In this document: piece by piece, positions 54,360 to 63,512 of the stretch
How the letters are laid out: each line of letters begins with the position of its first letter
Numbering within the stretch: the stretch's first letter is position 1
Assembly: GCA_028822445.1 (NCBI GenBank)
Contig: JAPKDQ010000005.1
Coordinates: forward strand, 62,001-126,000
Direction: 5' to 3'
Origin: Rhodospirillaceae bacterium
GTDB lineage: Bacteria; Pseudomonadota; Alphaproteobacteria; Rhodospirillales; Rhodospirillaceae
DNA length: 64,000 nt
Position numbers and translations under genes: made by a program
The notes under the pieces: generated by a model
The model's input: only the letters and a program-made list of their open reading frames with translations
The model's database searches: none
Told to the model about the DNA's origin: nothing

Positions 54360-57300
54360 ATGGTTCGCATGCATTTCACCAAACACAGGCTGTCTAGCCA
54401 ACTGCAAATCGCGGCATTAAGTCTCTTTGGCTTTGTAGCGACTGACGTTGCCTTGGCAGCTGACCTCACCATCTCAGACGACCAAACCTCTGGCGTCACC
54501 ACTGCCACGGGAGACGGTAATAGCGCAGGTGACATTATTATTGATTCTGGTGGCACCCTCGAACTGGACACCGGCATTGCAGTCACCATAAACAGTGATA
54601 ACAGCCTAACGAATAATGGTCAGATTCAGATAACATCTGAGTCTAACGCTGTCGGTGTTTTGGTTGATGGATCAGTGGGCAACATCACGGGTGAGATCAC
54701 CAATAATAACCTCATATCAATCGAAGGCCCGGAGACAGAAAGCACCCTGATTGACACAGCCGTCAACAATTTTGGCATACGTATTAATGGCCCTGGAGGA
54801 CTGATTGGTTCAGTAATCAACAGCGCTGGCGGCGCAATAGAAGTCGGCGGCAATGCATCTTCGGGCCTTATTCTAGACACAGCTTTGACCGGGTCTATCG
54901 TCAATGATGGCCGTATCATAACGATTGGAGATAACTCAACTGCACTTAATTTAAACGGGGCGATAACCGGCGATATTTCCAATGGTGGCACTGTCAATGC
55001 GGGCGGAACAAACAGCGTCGGCATGTACGTTGGCGGCGCTGTTTCAGGTGGGATAACAAACGATGGGGTAGTCAACGCGGGATCTTCTGAATCCCGTGAC
55101 ATCGAGTATAATATAGTCCCAGAGAAGTCTGGCGAGGCCGGTATATGGATTGCAAATTCGGTCGGCTCTGGCTTTCTCAATTCAGGCAACAGGGTCACGG
55201 AAGCTCTCGAGCCTGAACTAGCAGCTGATGACCCAGCCGCGAGTATGACCGATGCTGGTGTGAGCGCTACGGGATCAGGCCCGGCCCTGCGCATTCGTCC
55301 AGGCGGCCCCAGCGGCACGCTCAGCAACATTACACTTGGAACAGTTGGAACGGGCGACAATGCCTTCGCAATCTTAAACCAGGGCCTCATTTCCACCGGC
55401 AGCTCAACAGAGGGAATTGCCTCTGAAGGTATCGTTATCGAGGGCCTTGTTTCAGAAGGAATAACCTACTCCACAACCCTTGCCGGTGGCATTCGGAACG
55501 ACGGCGGCGATGTTCGCGTAGGCGCGACCGATGCGTCAGCGACAACACTTAGAATTGGAGCCAATGCGACTGTTCCAACAATCAGCAATAGTGGCGATAT
55601 TTTGGCGATCACAAGCGACTCAGAAGAAGATGTAAACGCTGGAACTATTAGCGAACTTGGCGGCAACGCAACCGCGATTATTGTGGAGGAAGGCGGGTCT
55701 CTTACTAGCCTCGTCAACACAGGGATGATTTCCGCTAGCGCCGCAGGATCTGGATCAAGTGCGTTCGCAGTCGTCGATAATGCTGGGAAGTTAACAAGCT
55801 TCTTAAATACGGGCGATGTACTTGCGCTCATTCGCGATGGCTCGACAGGAACGACAACAGCCTTAGACGTGAGAACCTCAAAAAGTGACTTCACATTTTT
55901 CAACTCGGGCACCATAGCTGGCGACATTTATCTCGGAGATGGCAACGACACTTTCACCGTTACGGGCGGCTCCATAGATGGGTCACTCATCTTCCTTGGT
56001 GGAGGAAATGATGCGGTTTCACTCTCAGATACATCTGTTTCTGGTACATTCTCGTTCACCACGGGCACCAAGATTGCCACGGTCAGGAATACAACATTGT
56101 CTGCCGGTTTTGTAGAAACCGGCGCGATCATCGACCTCACAGTATCGGATAGTGATTGGACTGTTCTGTCCGACGACGGCGCATCGTTCCGTACGCTAGA
56201 TATTCAGGGCGGCACAACGCTACGCATCGAAGTTGATGGCGTTAACAATCGTGCTGGCACGCTAAGCGTAAGTGGCATTGCCACCCTGGCTGCCGACACC
56301 ACCATCGTTCCCATTCTAAGAAACTATGTTAGAGATCAGCAGGTCTTCACATTGGTTGAAGCTGGCCAATTGAATACGTCACTCGTCGCCACCGCCGCTG
56401 TGCCTGCCGATACGTCTTACATGCATAACATTCGCATCTTGCCTGACTCAACAAACCCAAACGCCATTCTTCTTGAGGTCACGCGCAGAACTGCAGCTGA
56501 CCTCAGCCTTTACGGCAATATGGGAGCGCTATACGAGGGAGCAGCAGGCGGCCTAAGCGCAGATAGAGAGTTCTTCTCTGGTCTCGCTGCCATCACGATA
56601 CAGGCTGACTTCGAAAGCGCACTGCTGCAAACCTTACCAGACACCAGTAACGCCATCATGCAAGCCGCACTGGATCAGCAAAACATGGCACTGGGCGCAA
56701 TCAATCGCCGCCTCGACGGTGTCCCAGCAGTCGGGTTTTATAGAGATAATCCTTCTGTATGGATTCAACCGATGGGGCATTACGCCAAGCAAGCTGCAGG
56801 TACAGACCAACTTGGATATACAACCTGGTCCGGCGGCATTGCCATCGGCACGGACCGCCAAGTCGGTCGGCTTGCCCGCGCTGGCATAGCCTACACACAG
56901 TTGTGGAGCTTTCCTGACGAACTCACATCATTAGATAAACCATCAGAATTTAGTAGCTCTCAGATTAACGGCTACATTCGTCTGGGTGATGAGATCCGCA
57001 ACTTACAGGGCAGCGCTACCTTAGGTTACGACTCCTTTAACAGCGAACGTAACGTTAGGTTTGGCGATATTGATAGAACGGCAGCGGGAGACTGGAACGG
57101 CTACCAGTTTAGCACGGCTTGGCAGCTGGCTCTTGGCGTTCGTCGCGGCACGTTGAGCTTCATTCCAACTGCACGCATTCAATATCTATACCTTCACCAG
57201 GGTTCATATATTGAGGAAGGTGGCGGCAACGGGCTGAACCTAAACGTTGCGTCAAGCAACACTGACTCTCTGCGTGGTAGTCTAGGTCTAGCCGGCCGTA

Positions 57301-57581
57301 AATCGTTTAATAGAGAAGATAACACGAGCCTCGAGTTTGAATTACGGACCAACTACACCCGCGAATTCATGACTGGCATGCAGGATTTTGAGCTTACCTT
57401 CGCAGCTGGTGGTACACCATTCATTCTCCAACGCAGCGCGAACACTCAGGGCTTATTCTCTGTTGGCCTTGGTATGTTCTATAAGAATGAACACGCAACG
57501 GTTTCATTTGACTACGACGGTGAAAAAGGTAGCGGGTATACAGGCCACACAGGCGCCGTGACAGTGCGGTTCCGTTTCTAA
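54360..57581 (+). CDS. Autotransporter with glycine/asparagine-rich passenger
   Basis: About 1073 residues from ATG 54360 (GTG 54336 is an alternative). Signal peptide ends after VALAA near residue 34. The passenger, to about residue 760, is a beta-helix of imperfect turns with repeated ITNDG, NSG, NAG and STG.I motifs, similar to adhesin-like autotransporters. About 280 C-terminal residues form the barrel, starting near IQPMGHYAKQAAGTDQLGYT and ending in the terminal phenylalanine (VRFRF). It would be exported to the outer surface and may mediate attachment. It converges on a Tsx-like porin. Confidence 0.88.
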   Translation: MVRMHFTKHRLSSQLQIAALSLFGFVATDVALAADLTISDDQTSGVTTATGDGNSAGDIIIDSGGTLELDTGIAVTINSDNSLTNNGQIQITSESNAVGVLVDGSVGNITGEITNNNLISIEGPETESTLIDTAVNNFGIRINGPGGLIGSVINSAGGAIEVGGNASSGLILDTALTGSIVNDGRIITIGDNSTALNLNGAITGDISNGGTVNAGGTNSVGMYVGGAVSGGITNDGVVNAGSSESRDIEYNIVPEKSGEAGIWIANSVGSGFLNSGNRVTEALEPELAADDPAASMTDAGVSATGSGPALRIRPGGPSGTLSNITLGTVGTGDNAFAILNQGLISTGSSTEGIASEGIVIEGLVSEGITYSTTLAGGIRNDGGDVRVGATDASATTLRIGANATVPTISNSGDILAITSDSEEDVNAGTISELGGNATAIIVEEGGSLTSLVNTGMISASAAGSGSSAFAVVDNAGKLTSFLNTGDVLALIRDGSTGTTTALDVRTSKSDFTFFNSGTIAGDIYLGDGNDTFTVTGGSIDGSLIFLGGGNDAVSLSDTSVSGTFSFTTGTKIATVRNTTLSAGFVETGAIIDLTVSDSDWTVLSDDGASFRTLDIQGGTTLRIEVDGVNNRAGTLSVSGIATLAADTTIVPILRNYVRDQQVFTLVEAGQLNTSLVATAAVPADTSYMHNIRILPDSTNPNAILLEVTRRTAADLSLYGNMGALYEGAAGGLSADREFFSGLAAITIQADFESALLQTLPDTSNAIMQAALDQQNMALGAINRRLDGVPAVGFYRDNPSVWIQPMGHYAKQAAGTDQLGYTTWSGGIAIGTDRQVGRLARAGIAYTQLWSFPDELTSLDKPSEFSSSQINGYIRLGDEIRNLQGSATLGYDSFNSERNVRFGDIDRTAAGDWNGYQFSTAWQLALGVRRGTLSFIPTARIQYLYLHQGSYIEEGGGNGLNLNVASSNTDSLRGSLGLAGRKSFNREDNTSLEFELRTNYTREFMTGMQDFELTFAAGGTPFILQRSANTQGLFSVGLGMFYKNEHATVSFDYDGEKGSGYTGHTGAVTVRFRF

Positions 57582-57595
57582 GACATCACCGATAA

Positions 57596-58387
57596 TTAGA
57601 AGCGATAGGCAAAGAGCGCTTGCGGCGCGAACTCGTTCGTACTTTTATCGCCAAGTTTATTAAACCAAATCGATATTTCCAAGCCTATGAATACCTTCCC
57701 AGGGGTACCATTCATCGCTTTTCCAACATCCCATCGAATTTGTTCTTGATTCAAGACGTGCGCCGATAACCGATTACCAAAAGAGTCGATCCTCTTATCA
57801 ATGAATTCAAGGTGACCATTAATAGCAAAATCATGTCTGCCAACTGAAAACGGATAACCCCAATTAAAATCGATCATATAACCGTCGGTCTGTTTCGGTG
57901 CCCCCCCCCTTGCGACCCCAGACGCATCATCGATGTAACCCGTGAAGTCTAGATTGGCAAAGTCGAAACCGTGAAGGTCTAACGAAAACCTAACGCCAGG
58001 CAGATACTTAAGGACCTTGGCATCCATCGCCCAATTGACCCCCGCAATAATCCCAATATCTGAGACAATTCCAAACGACACTCTGTGGCCGGTGATCTTA
58101 CTCAGGCTAAAGTTTGCGTAGTATTCAGCATAGATATCCCAGTTATTATAAAAAGGTGTCGTGCTTTCGGCGAGATCAATGAAGATGTAATTATCGCCGT
58201 AGGCCCAACCATCGGAATGCTCGATTGTAAAAACTGCGGTGGTGTTCTGGCCACCACCGGCAAAGGTCGGCGTATTGAGAACACCAAAATTCGACTGAAA
58301 TTCTGTCTGAGCCCAGTCGAACGCACCTGCCGGGTGCGCTAGGGCCCCGGCGGCGAGTCCGATCAGTACGGCGGTTCTTATCCTCAT
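57596..58387 (-). CDS. Tsx/OmpK-like outer membrane channel
   Basis: 263 residues. Signal peptide about residues 1-22 (cleaved after AGA). WAQTEFQSNFGVLNTPTFAG, HSDGWAYGDNYIFIDLAE and a C-terminal LFAYRF with terminal phenylalanine match the nucleoside-specific Tsx channel family (also OmpK). It would form a 12-strand outer-membrane barrel. Lies 47 bases downstream of the SUMF1-type gene on the same strand. Confidence 0.82.
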   Translation of the reverse strand: MRIRTAVLIGLAAGALAHPAGAFDWAQTEFQSNFGVLNTPTFAGGGQNTTAVFTIEHSDGWAYGDNYIFIDLAESTTPFYNNWDIYAEYYANFSLSKITGHRVSFGIVSDIGIIAGVNWAMDAKVLKYLPGVRFSLDLHGFDFANLDFTGYIDDASGVARGGAPKQTDGYMIDFNWGYPFSVGRHDFAINGHLEFIDKRIDSFGNRLSAHVLNQEQIRWDVGKAMNGTPGKVFIGLEISIWFNKLGDKSTNEFAPQALFAYRF

Positions 58388-58434
58388 CCGCCAGTACGGT
58401 GGCGCGGTTAGACTTTAAAAGATAGGGGGAACCT

Positions 58435-59394
58435 CTAGTTCAGATCCCGCGCCAAGCGAAATCCGAACATGAAATAAGCCAAATCAGCCGGATCCCTGCC
58501 GCGGAACGTTGGTCGATGCCGGGACACCCTAGTACGCCAACTGCCGCTCCGCACCGCCCTCTTCTCACAAACACCCGAGGCTTGATGAGCAGAGCCATCA
58601 ACCGGCTCATCAGAATACAGCATAAAAGAGCAATCCTCAGCCCACTCCCATACGTTGCCAATGGTATCATAGAGGCCAAACGCGTTGGGCTTAAACTGGC
58701 CGACCGGCGCTATCGTCTGAAAACCGTCGTCACAGGCTGCAGCAGTGGCCGCAGCGTTTGTTCCAATTTTCGAGCGCGGGTCTCCCAGACCGGATTGATC
58801 AAAGACGTTGCCATGCTCACAAATCTGGTTTTCATCCGAGCCCCATGGCCAGACTGCTGTTGATCCCGCTTTGGCGGCATACTCCCATTCGGCTTCAGTT
58901 AACATGCGATAGGGCAACCCCGTATGCCCGGCGAGCCAAAGCGTATAAGCCTTGGCATCGGTCCAATCGACACATACAACTGGCTCATCACCCGCTACAT
59001 CAGTTCCTATGCCGGGATTACTCCAATTGACCCCATCCACTGCATAGCGCCCCCCAGATGTGACGCAGCCATTGGTCGCGTTGTATCCAGTTGCCACAAC
59101 AAAAGCAGCGTACTCAGCATTCGTGACTTCAAAACGACCTGCAGCGAAAGGCTTAGCAAACGTAACCGGCCGAATTGGTCCTTCAGGACGCAACTCCTTA
59201 TCGCGCATTTGCTCTTTTCGGTCTGACCCCATCAAAAAATTTCCGCCAGGAATGACGATCATTTCCGGACAGTCCGCACAGTCCCGAAAAATCCCACCTG
59301 ACGACAGGGACAAGGGTTGAGAACTCAATGGCTCAATCGAAAATATCATGAAAACGGCTGTTAGAGCCGTTCCCGATTGGTATGCCCAATTCAT
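58435..59394 (-). CDS. Exported SUMF1/FGE-type domain protein
   Basis: 319 residues. Signal-like hydrophobic start (about residues 5-25), then the family start CPEMIVIPGGNFLMGSD and the classic motifs FEVTNAEYAAFV, YRMLTEAEWEYAAKAGS, and GNVWEWAEDC ending in FRGRDPADLAYFMFGFRLAR. The fold is that of formylglycine-generating enzyme, but many members bind other ligands (for example EgtB or PvdO). No sulfatase gene is in the window. Role unknown; it could modify a periplasmic partner. Confidence 0.82.
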   Translation of the reverse strand: MNWAYQSGTALTAVFMIFSIEPLSSQPLSLSSGGIFRDCADCPEMIVIPGGNFLMGSDRKEQMRDKELRPEGPIRPVTFAKPFAAGRFEVTNAEYAAFVVATGYNATNGCVTSGGRYAVDGVNWSNPGIGTDVAGDEPVVCVDWTDAKAYTLWLAGHTGLPYRMLTEAEWEYAAKAGSTAVWPWGSDENQICEHGNVFDQSGLGDPRSKIGTNAAATAAACDDGFQTIAPVGQFKPNAFGLYDTIGNVWEWAEDCSFMLYSDEPVDGSAHQASGVCEKRAVRSGSWRTRVSRHRPTFRGRDPADLAYFMFGFRLARDLN

Positions 59395-59585
59395 AATCCT
59401 AATCCCTTACTCGATGTTATCGTTCAGAGTACAAATTAAACATGAGCCATTGCAAAGAGTTTGGGGCACGCCCCCACAACCGCCACCCGCCAGGTGGACA
59501 AAAAATGCGTAGCAACCCTAAGCGGAGACGATTGCTTGATATGACTCACCCCACAGATTTTCCACATGCGCCGGAGTATATTAAC

Positions 59586-60611
59586 ATGACTGACAACACC
59601 GCAGCACGCCCACCTCTGATGTCCGATACCTTCCACCCCAATGCGGGGCCAGTCAGCAGACGTGGAATGATGGGCAGCGTGGGCTTGGGTGCAGCTGGCG
59701 CGGCCACGGCGTCCATGATGTCGTCAAATGCGTCCGCCGCTGTTCCAGAAGACTTCGACAGTATGGACCCCGAAACTAATCTCAAGACCCTTCTCAAAAT
59801 ACAAGGTGACCTTTCAGGCGCAGACGTGATCAGTGGATTTGGCGGCAAAGCCTGGATGTGGGTCCCAGGCGAAGCCAATCACCTTGCCTTTCAAACCTAT
59901 GGCGTTGGCGCAACACGTCTGGATTATCAGGGCGATGGCGTATGGAACTTCTATCACCGGGAAGTGCTTTATTACATGGATCCGCAAACCGGTGAGATCC
60001 TCGACACCTGGACCAACCCTGTGACCGGCCGCACCGTCGAAGTGATGCATATTCTCAATGATCCCGTAAACCGCATCTCCCGGGTAAAGGGCGGCTTTAG
60101 ATCACCGCCGTTTGATCACGAAATCGTCGGCGACCGGATCGTTTTCCAGATTGATGTCTTTCGTACCAAGGAAAACCCGATCAGCCGCAAAGAGTACCCG
60201 CTGCATTCACAGACGGATGTCTATCAGTCCTGCGAACTGTGGGCGATCTCCAGCAGCTTGTCAGAAGTGGCTGATCCTAATGTCACGTCGGCCTCAAACC
60301 ACACCGCCTGGGCCCGCAACGGTATGTGGTTACCATTCATGGAAATGGGCAACATTGCGGGGCATATGGTTTATCATTCTCAGTCCTTCAAGATGATGAA
60401 TGGGGTTGATGGGCTACCCAACTACATCCGGGACTACACGGCGAAGCACCACCCAGAATACCTTGAGGCGCCGAGGGAGTGGCAGGGCTTGGCTGAAAAC
60501 GAAAACACCTGGTCCTACGCCAAGAAAATCATCGATGCCAAGCGCGAAGAAGGGCAAGGCGGGCCCGGTGGAAAAGGCTCGGTCTTCGGGGTGCCAGACG
60601 CTGGGATGTAG
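59586..60611 (+). CDS. DUF1838 family exported protein
   Basis: 341 residues from ATG 59586 (GGAG upstream); ATG 59541 is an alternative. Twin-arginine-like start (VSRRGMMGSVGLGAAGAATA) with cleavage near ASA, so periplasmic. The body matches DUF1838, with NFYHREVLYYMDPQTGEILD and WTNPVTGRTVEVMH. Family function unknown. It converges with a CitE-like gene, 35 bases apart. Confidence 0.8.
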   Translation: MTDNTAARPPLMSDTFHPNAGPVSRRGMMGSVGLGAAGAATASMMSSNASAAVPEDFDSMDPETNLKTLLKIQGDLSGADVISGFGGKAWMWVPGEANHLAFQTYGVGATRLDYQGDGVWNFYHREVLYYMDPQTGEILDTWTNPVTGRTVEVMHILNDPVNRISRVKGGFRSPPFDHEIVGDRIVFQIDVFRTKENPISRKEYPLHSQTDVYQSCELWAISSSLSEVADPNVTSASNHTAWARNGMWLPFMEMGNIAGHMVYHSQSFKMMNGVDGLPNYIRDYTAKHHPEYLEAPREWQGLAENENTWSYAKKIIDAKREEGQGGPGGKGSVFGVPDAGM

Positions 60612-60646
60612 CCTCCGACAACGCGTGGGTCACAATTCTTGAATAT

Positions 60647-61336
60647 CTAGCAAGGAGGATAGACAGCGTTGATCCGCTGCGCCTGCGCCTCATTCATGGC
60701 ACAGCACCCGGTAAAGCCTAGCGCCAAAGAATGTGTGAGGTGGGCTTCAAAACCGTCGCTGTCTGCAGTGTCGGCCCAGGGCATATCGAACGATGCTGTG
60801 CCCGCGGCTAGAGCAGCGGTCGCGATTCTGCAACGCACATCCATAATTCCGGGAATAAATAGGCCCGGCTCTGCACCTATATTTTTTTCTAGGTCGAACG
60901 CCCCAACAACCACTGAATCGACATCAGATTCCACAATAGCAGACACGTTTTCTAGTCCAATGAGTGTTTCTATAATCACATGCAGCGCCGATGCCCCAAG
61001 GTCTGAATCCGTAAGGTCTGCGCGCGCAGTGGCGACATCACCGGGGGTCTCCACCTTTGGCACAACAACGGCTGGGAGATACAGGCCGGACAAAGCCATC
61101 CGGTCCACCTGCCCCGCTTCTGACCCCCATGCATTAACCCGAACCGCACAGCGCTCGTCATCAGCCCAGTCTGCGGACAAGCCCGTGCGCAGCATGATGC
61201 GAGCCCGCGGCTTTAATGCGTCCTCTACCGTACCCTCTAGGTCAAGCACGACAAGGTCTGCTGATCCGGCTAAAGCAGATCGGGACCTCACCGCGTCAAA
61301 AGCGGGCACTAGAGTGTAGGAACGAAGAATGGACAT
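60647..61336 (-). CDS. HpcH/HpaI or CitE-like lyase family protein
   Basis: 229 residues from ATG 61336 (AGAGA upstream). Starts RSYTLVPAFDAVRSRSALAG, then ADLVVLDLEGTVEDALKPRA, matching the CitE/Mcl side of the family (LDLED motif, here LDLEGTV), PAVVVPKVETPGDVATARAD, and HVIIETLIGLENVSAIVE. It would cleave or form C-C bonds in an acyl-CoA or 2-oxoacid. The usual second acidic metal ligand after LDLE is changed to G, so activity is uncertain. It is the last gene of the msrP operon, seven bases after an unknown exported protein. Confidence 0.75.
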   Translation of the reverse strand: MSILRSYTLVPAFDAVRSRSALAGSADLVVLDLEGTVEDALKPRARIMLRTGLSADWADDERCAVRVNAWGSEAGQVDRMALSGLYLPAVVVPKVETPGDVATARADLTDSDLGASALHVIIETLIGLENVSAIVESDVDSVVVGAFDLEKNIGAEPGLFIPGIMDVRCRIATAALAAGTASFDMPWADTADSDGFEAHLTHSLALGFTGCCAMNEAQAQRINAVYPPC

Positions 61337-61343
61337 TCTCTGA

Positions 61344-62141
61344 TCAGTCAAATATCGCAGGCATTTCCATGGTGATTGCCTCGTAGCCGTCGCGTGTACC
61401 AAGAGTAGAGCCCACCGTGTCAAAAGCTAGAGGCCGGTGCTCCCCATCAACCCAGAGGTTAAAAGCGAAGCTGACAACATCGCCCGTATCTGGCTTCGTG
61501 ATCGTCTCAACAAAGAGATACTGTGACACTTCTTTGCCGTTAAATAGCTCAGTCCTCACAAAACGAATATCAGCATGTCCCTTGAGTAAGGTTTGGTCCT
61601 GGGTTAGCCCCTGCGCTATCCAACGAAACCTTTGGTTCCCACCCGCCTGGCGACTGTACTGGCGGGTCATAGTAAACATGGGCAACGCGCTTGGCGCCAT
61701 ATCGATTAGGCAATCTGGGTCACACGGCGCTGAAACAAACCGGCGCACGTCGCCCACGCTTATTGTTACCGTCGCACTAGGTGGCGCCGAAACAATTCCA
61801 ATATCGACAGGTTCTCCGTTGTAACTGGTTTTACCAACTGCGGAGGTCGCCTGTTCATTCGCGTCGAACTCCCAGCGCCCCTCTGCGCGATAGCTGCCCT
61901 TGGACCCTGTAATCACACTTGTGACAACCCTGCCTCCATCAGCACGGCGAACAACCTCAAATGCTTCAGTGCGAGCGAACGGGCCATCAGCGACAGTGAG
62001 CACCCCGGCATCCTCAATTCGATCGTTGGCCTCAATGGCGAACAGACTGGAGCGAACGACACCTGCCCCTTGCGCAGCAACCACTTGAACTGAGCTTAAA
62101 AGATAAAGACAAATGACTGCGGTTTGAGCGAGAATATTCAT
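61344..62141 (-). CDS. Exported protein of unknown function
   Basis: 265 residues. Signal peptide about residues 1-23 (cleaved after AAQ or VAA). The mature part is rich in beta strands, with a lone cysteine pair CDPDC near residue 140 that could bind metal or form a disulfide. No family recognised. It lies 32 bases after msrP and seven before the CitE-like gene, so it is probably an msrP-operon partner in the periplasm. Confidence 0.7.
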   Translation of the reverse strand: MNILAQTAVICLYLLSSVQVVAAQGAGVVRSSLFAIEANDRIEDAGVLTVADGPFARTEAFEVVRRADGGRVVTSVITGSKGSYRAEGRWEFDANEQATSAVGKTSYNGEPVDIGIVSAPPSATVTISVGDVRRFVSAPCDPDCLIDMAPSALPMFTMTRQYSRQAGGNQRFRWIAQGLTQDQTLLKGHADIRFVRTELFNGKEVSQYLFVETITKPDTGDVVSFAFNLWVDGEHRPLAFDTVGSTLGTRDGYEAITMEMPAIFD

Positions 62142-62173
62142 ATATCGACATTAACCGAGGAAGAGTCTTGCCC

Positions 62174-63151
62174 CTAATACTCTTTGCGCAGGTCCATGCC
62201 AGCGTAGAGCTCGCCCACCTCTTGCTCATAACCATTAAACATGAGGGTCTCGCGGCGAAGGAAGTCACCAATCCGACGTTCACGCGCCTGAGACCAACGT
62301 GGGTGATCTACATTCGGGTTCACGTTGGCATAAAAACCATATTCCTTCGCAGCCATGACGTTCCAGGTATTTCGCGGTTGCTCATCCGTGAACGTAATCT
62401 TAACAATGGATTTAATGGATTTGAAGCCGTACTTCCACGGGGTCATTAGCCGGATAGGAGCACCGTTCTGGTTCGGCAATTCTTCTCCGTACAGACCGAC
62501 TGCAAGAATAGCCAAAGGGTTCATAGCCTCATCCAATCTCAAGCCTTCAATGTAGGGCCACGGCAAAATGCGCCGCGAACGTTGGCCCACCATTTCTTCA
62601 GGACGGACGACCGTTTCAAAGCGGACATACTTGGCGGACCCTGAAGGTTCAAAACGCTTCACCACATCGGCAAGCGAAACTCCGACCCAAGGCACGACCA
62701 TTGACCATGCTTCGACACACCGCAGTCGATAAATTCTTTCTTCTAGGTCATGGGGCTTAAGAAAATCTTCTAAACCCATTCTGCCAGGATTCGCACATAG
62801 ACCATCAACCGCAATCTCCCAGGGCTTAGGGTTAAATAGTCCGGCGTTTTCAACAGGGTCTCCCTTACCCGTACCGAATTCATAAAAGTTATTGTAGGAC
62901 GTGACGTCGCCATAAGGCGTCAGAGGGTCGTCTTCCCCTAGTTTGGAATACCCCTCCACCACTGATTTAAGGCCCGGATTCATCCCAGGCGAATTCACTT
63001 TCGCAGCAACTGGTTTGATGATCGCACCCATGGCGACTGAACCCGCTACAAGTCCTGTTCCCGCAATAAATTTGCGTCGGTTCAGATATTGGTCCTTAGG
63101 AGTAATCTCACTGGACTTAGGGTCAGATTTACAGGCAATCCGAATCAGCAT
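62174..63151 (-). CDS. msrP: MsrP-like molybdenum protein-methionine-sulfoxide reductase
   Basis: 325 residues. Tat signal [20 protein letters not shown], then the Moco domain with the metal ligand cysteine in [13 protein letters not shown] (residue about 146) and [20 protein letters not shown], then [19 protein letters not shown]. MsrP reduces methionine sulfoxide in periplasmic proteins with electrons from MsrQ. Length is the usual 320-335. Followed by an unknown exported protein and a CitE-like gene on the same strand. MsrQ is at 52120-52746. Confidence 0.92.
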   Translation of the reverse strand: MLIRIACKSDPKSSEITPKDQYLNRRKFIAGTGLVAGSVAMGAIIKPVAAKVNSPGMNPGLKSVVEGYSKLGEDDPLTPYGDVTSYNNFYEFGTGKGDPVENAGLFNPKPWEIAVDGLCANPGRMGLEDFLKPHDLEERIYRLRCVEAWSMVVPWVGVSLADVVKRFEPSGSAKYVRFETVVRPEEMVGQRSRRILPWPYIEGLRLDEAMNPLAILAVGLYGEELPNQNGAPIRLMTPWKYGFKSIKSIVKITFTDEQPRNTWNVMAAKEYGFYANVNPNVDHPRWSQARERRIGDFLRRETLMFNGYEQEVGELYAGMDLRKEY

Positions 63152-63512
63152 GGGAACTCCTTATCAATTCAAACTGCGCCGACACCGCCGACACTTAATA
63201 TTTATCATATATAATACGACCCGGCGGACTTTCCCGATCACTTTAGGAAACATTGCATAACAAAGGTCTGGATTTGCCTCACACCCCAGTAATGGGACAA
63301 GCAAGTCATCCGATGGTTAATCAATGCCTGGGTGACCTAAAGTCGGCGAACACACGGTTTCTAACGCAGTGAGCAAATTTATCTCAAATCAAGTTCATTG
63401 ATTCACTCGCCGGTAACCATTTTCAAATACTGTTCATCTAAATGAATGCCGCCGATTTTTCGTAATGAAAAGGTATCCGCCTAAACAAAGCGGGAAGCTC
63501 TTGAGGAGAGTT
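63152..63512. other. Divergent gap between msrP and a response regulator
   Basis: 361 bases. The gap must hold both promoters. The plus-strand gene has a strong ribosome site (GAGGAGAG) at 63503-63510. I see no clear operator, repeat or coding remnant. Confidence 0.45.

Noticed and set aside
54626..55396. A 256-codon minus-strand frame inside the autotransporter
   Set aside because: Made by the repetitive passenger sequence read backwards; no start context and no family signal.
60669..61319. A 216-codon plus-strand frame opposite the CitE-like gene
   Set aside because: The minus-strand frame has recognisable lyase motifs; this one has none.
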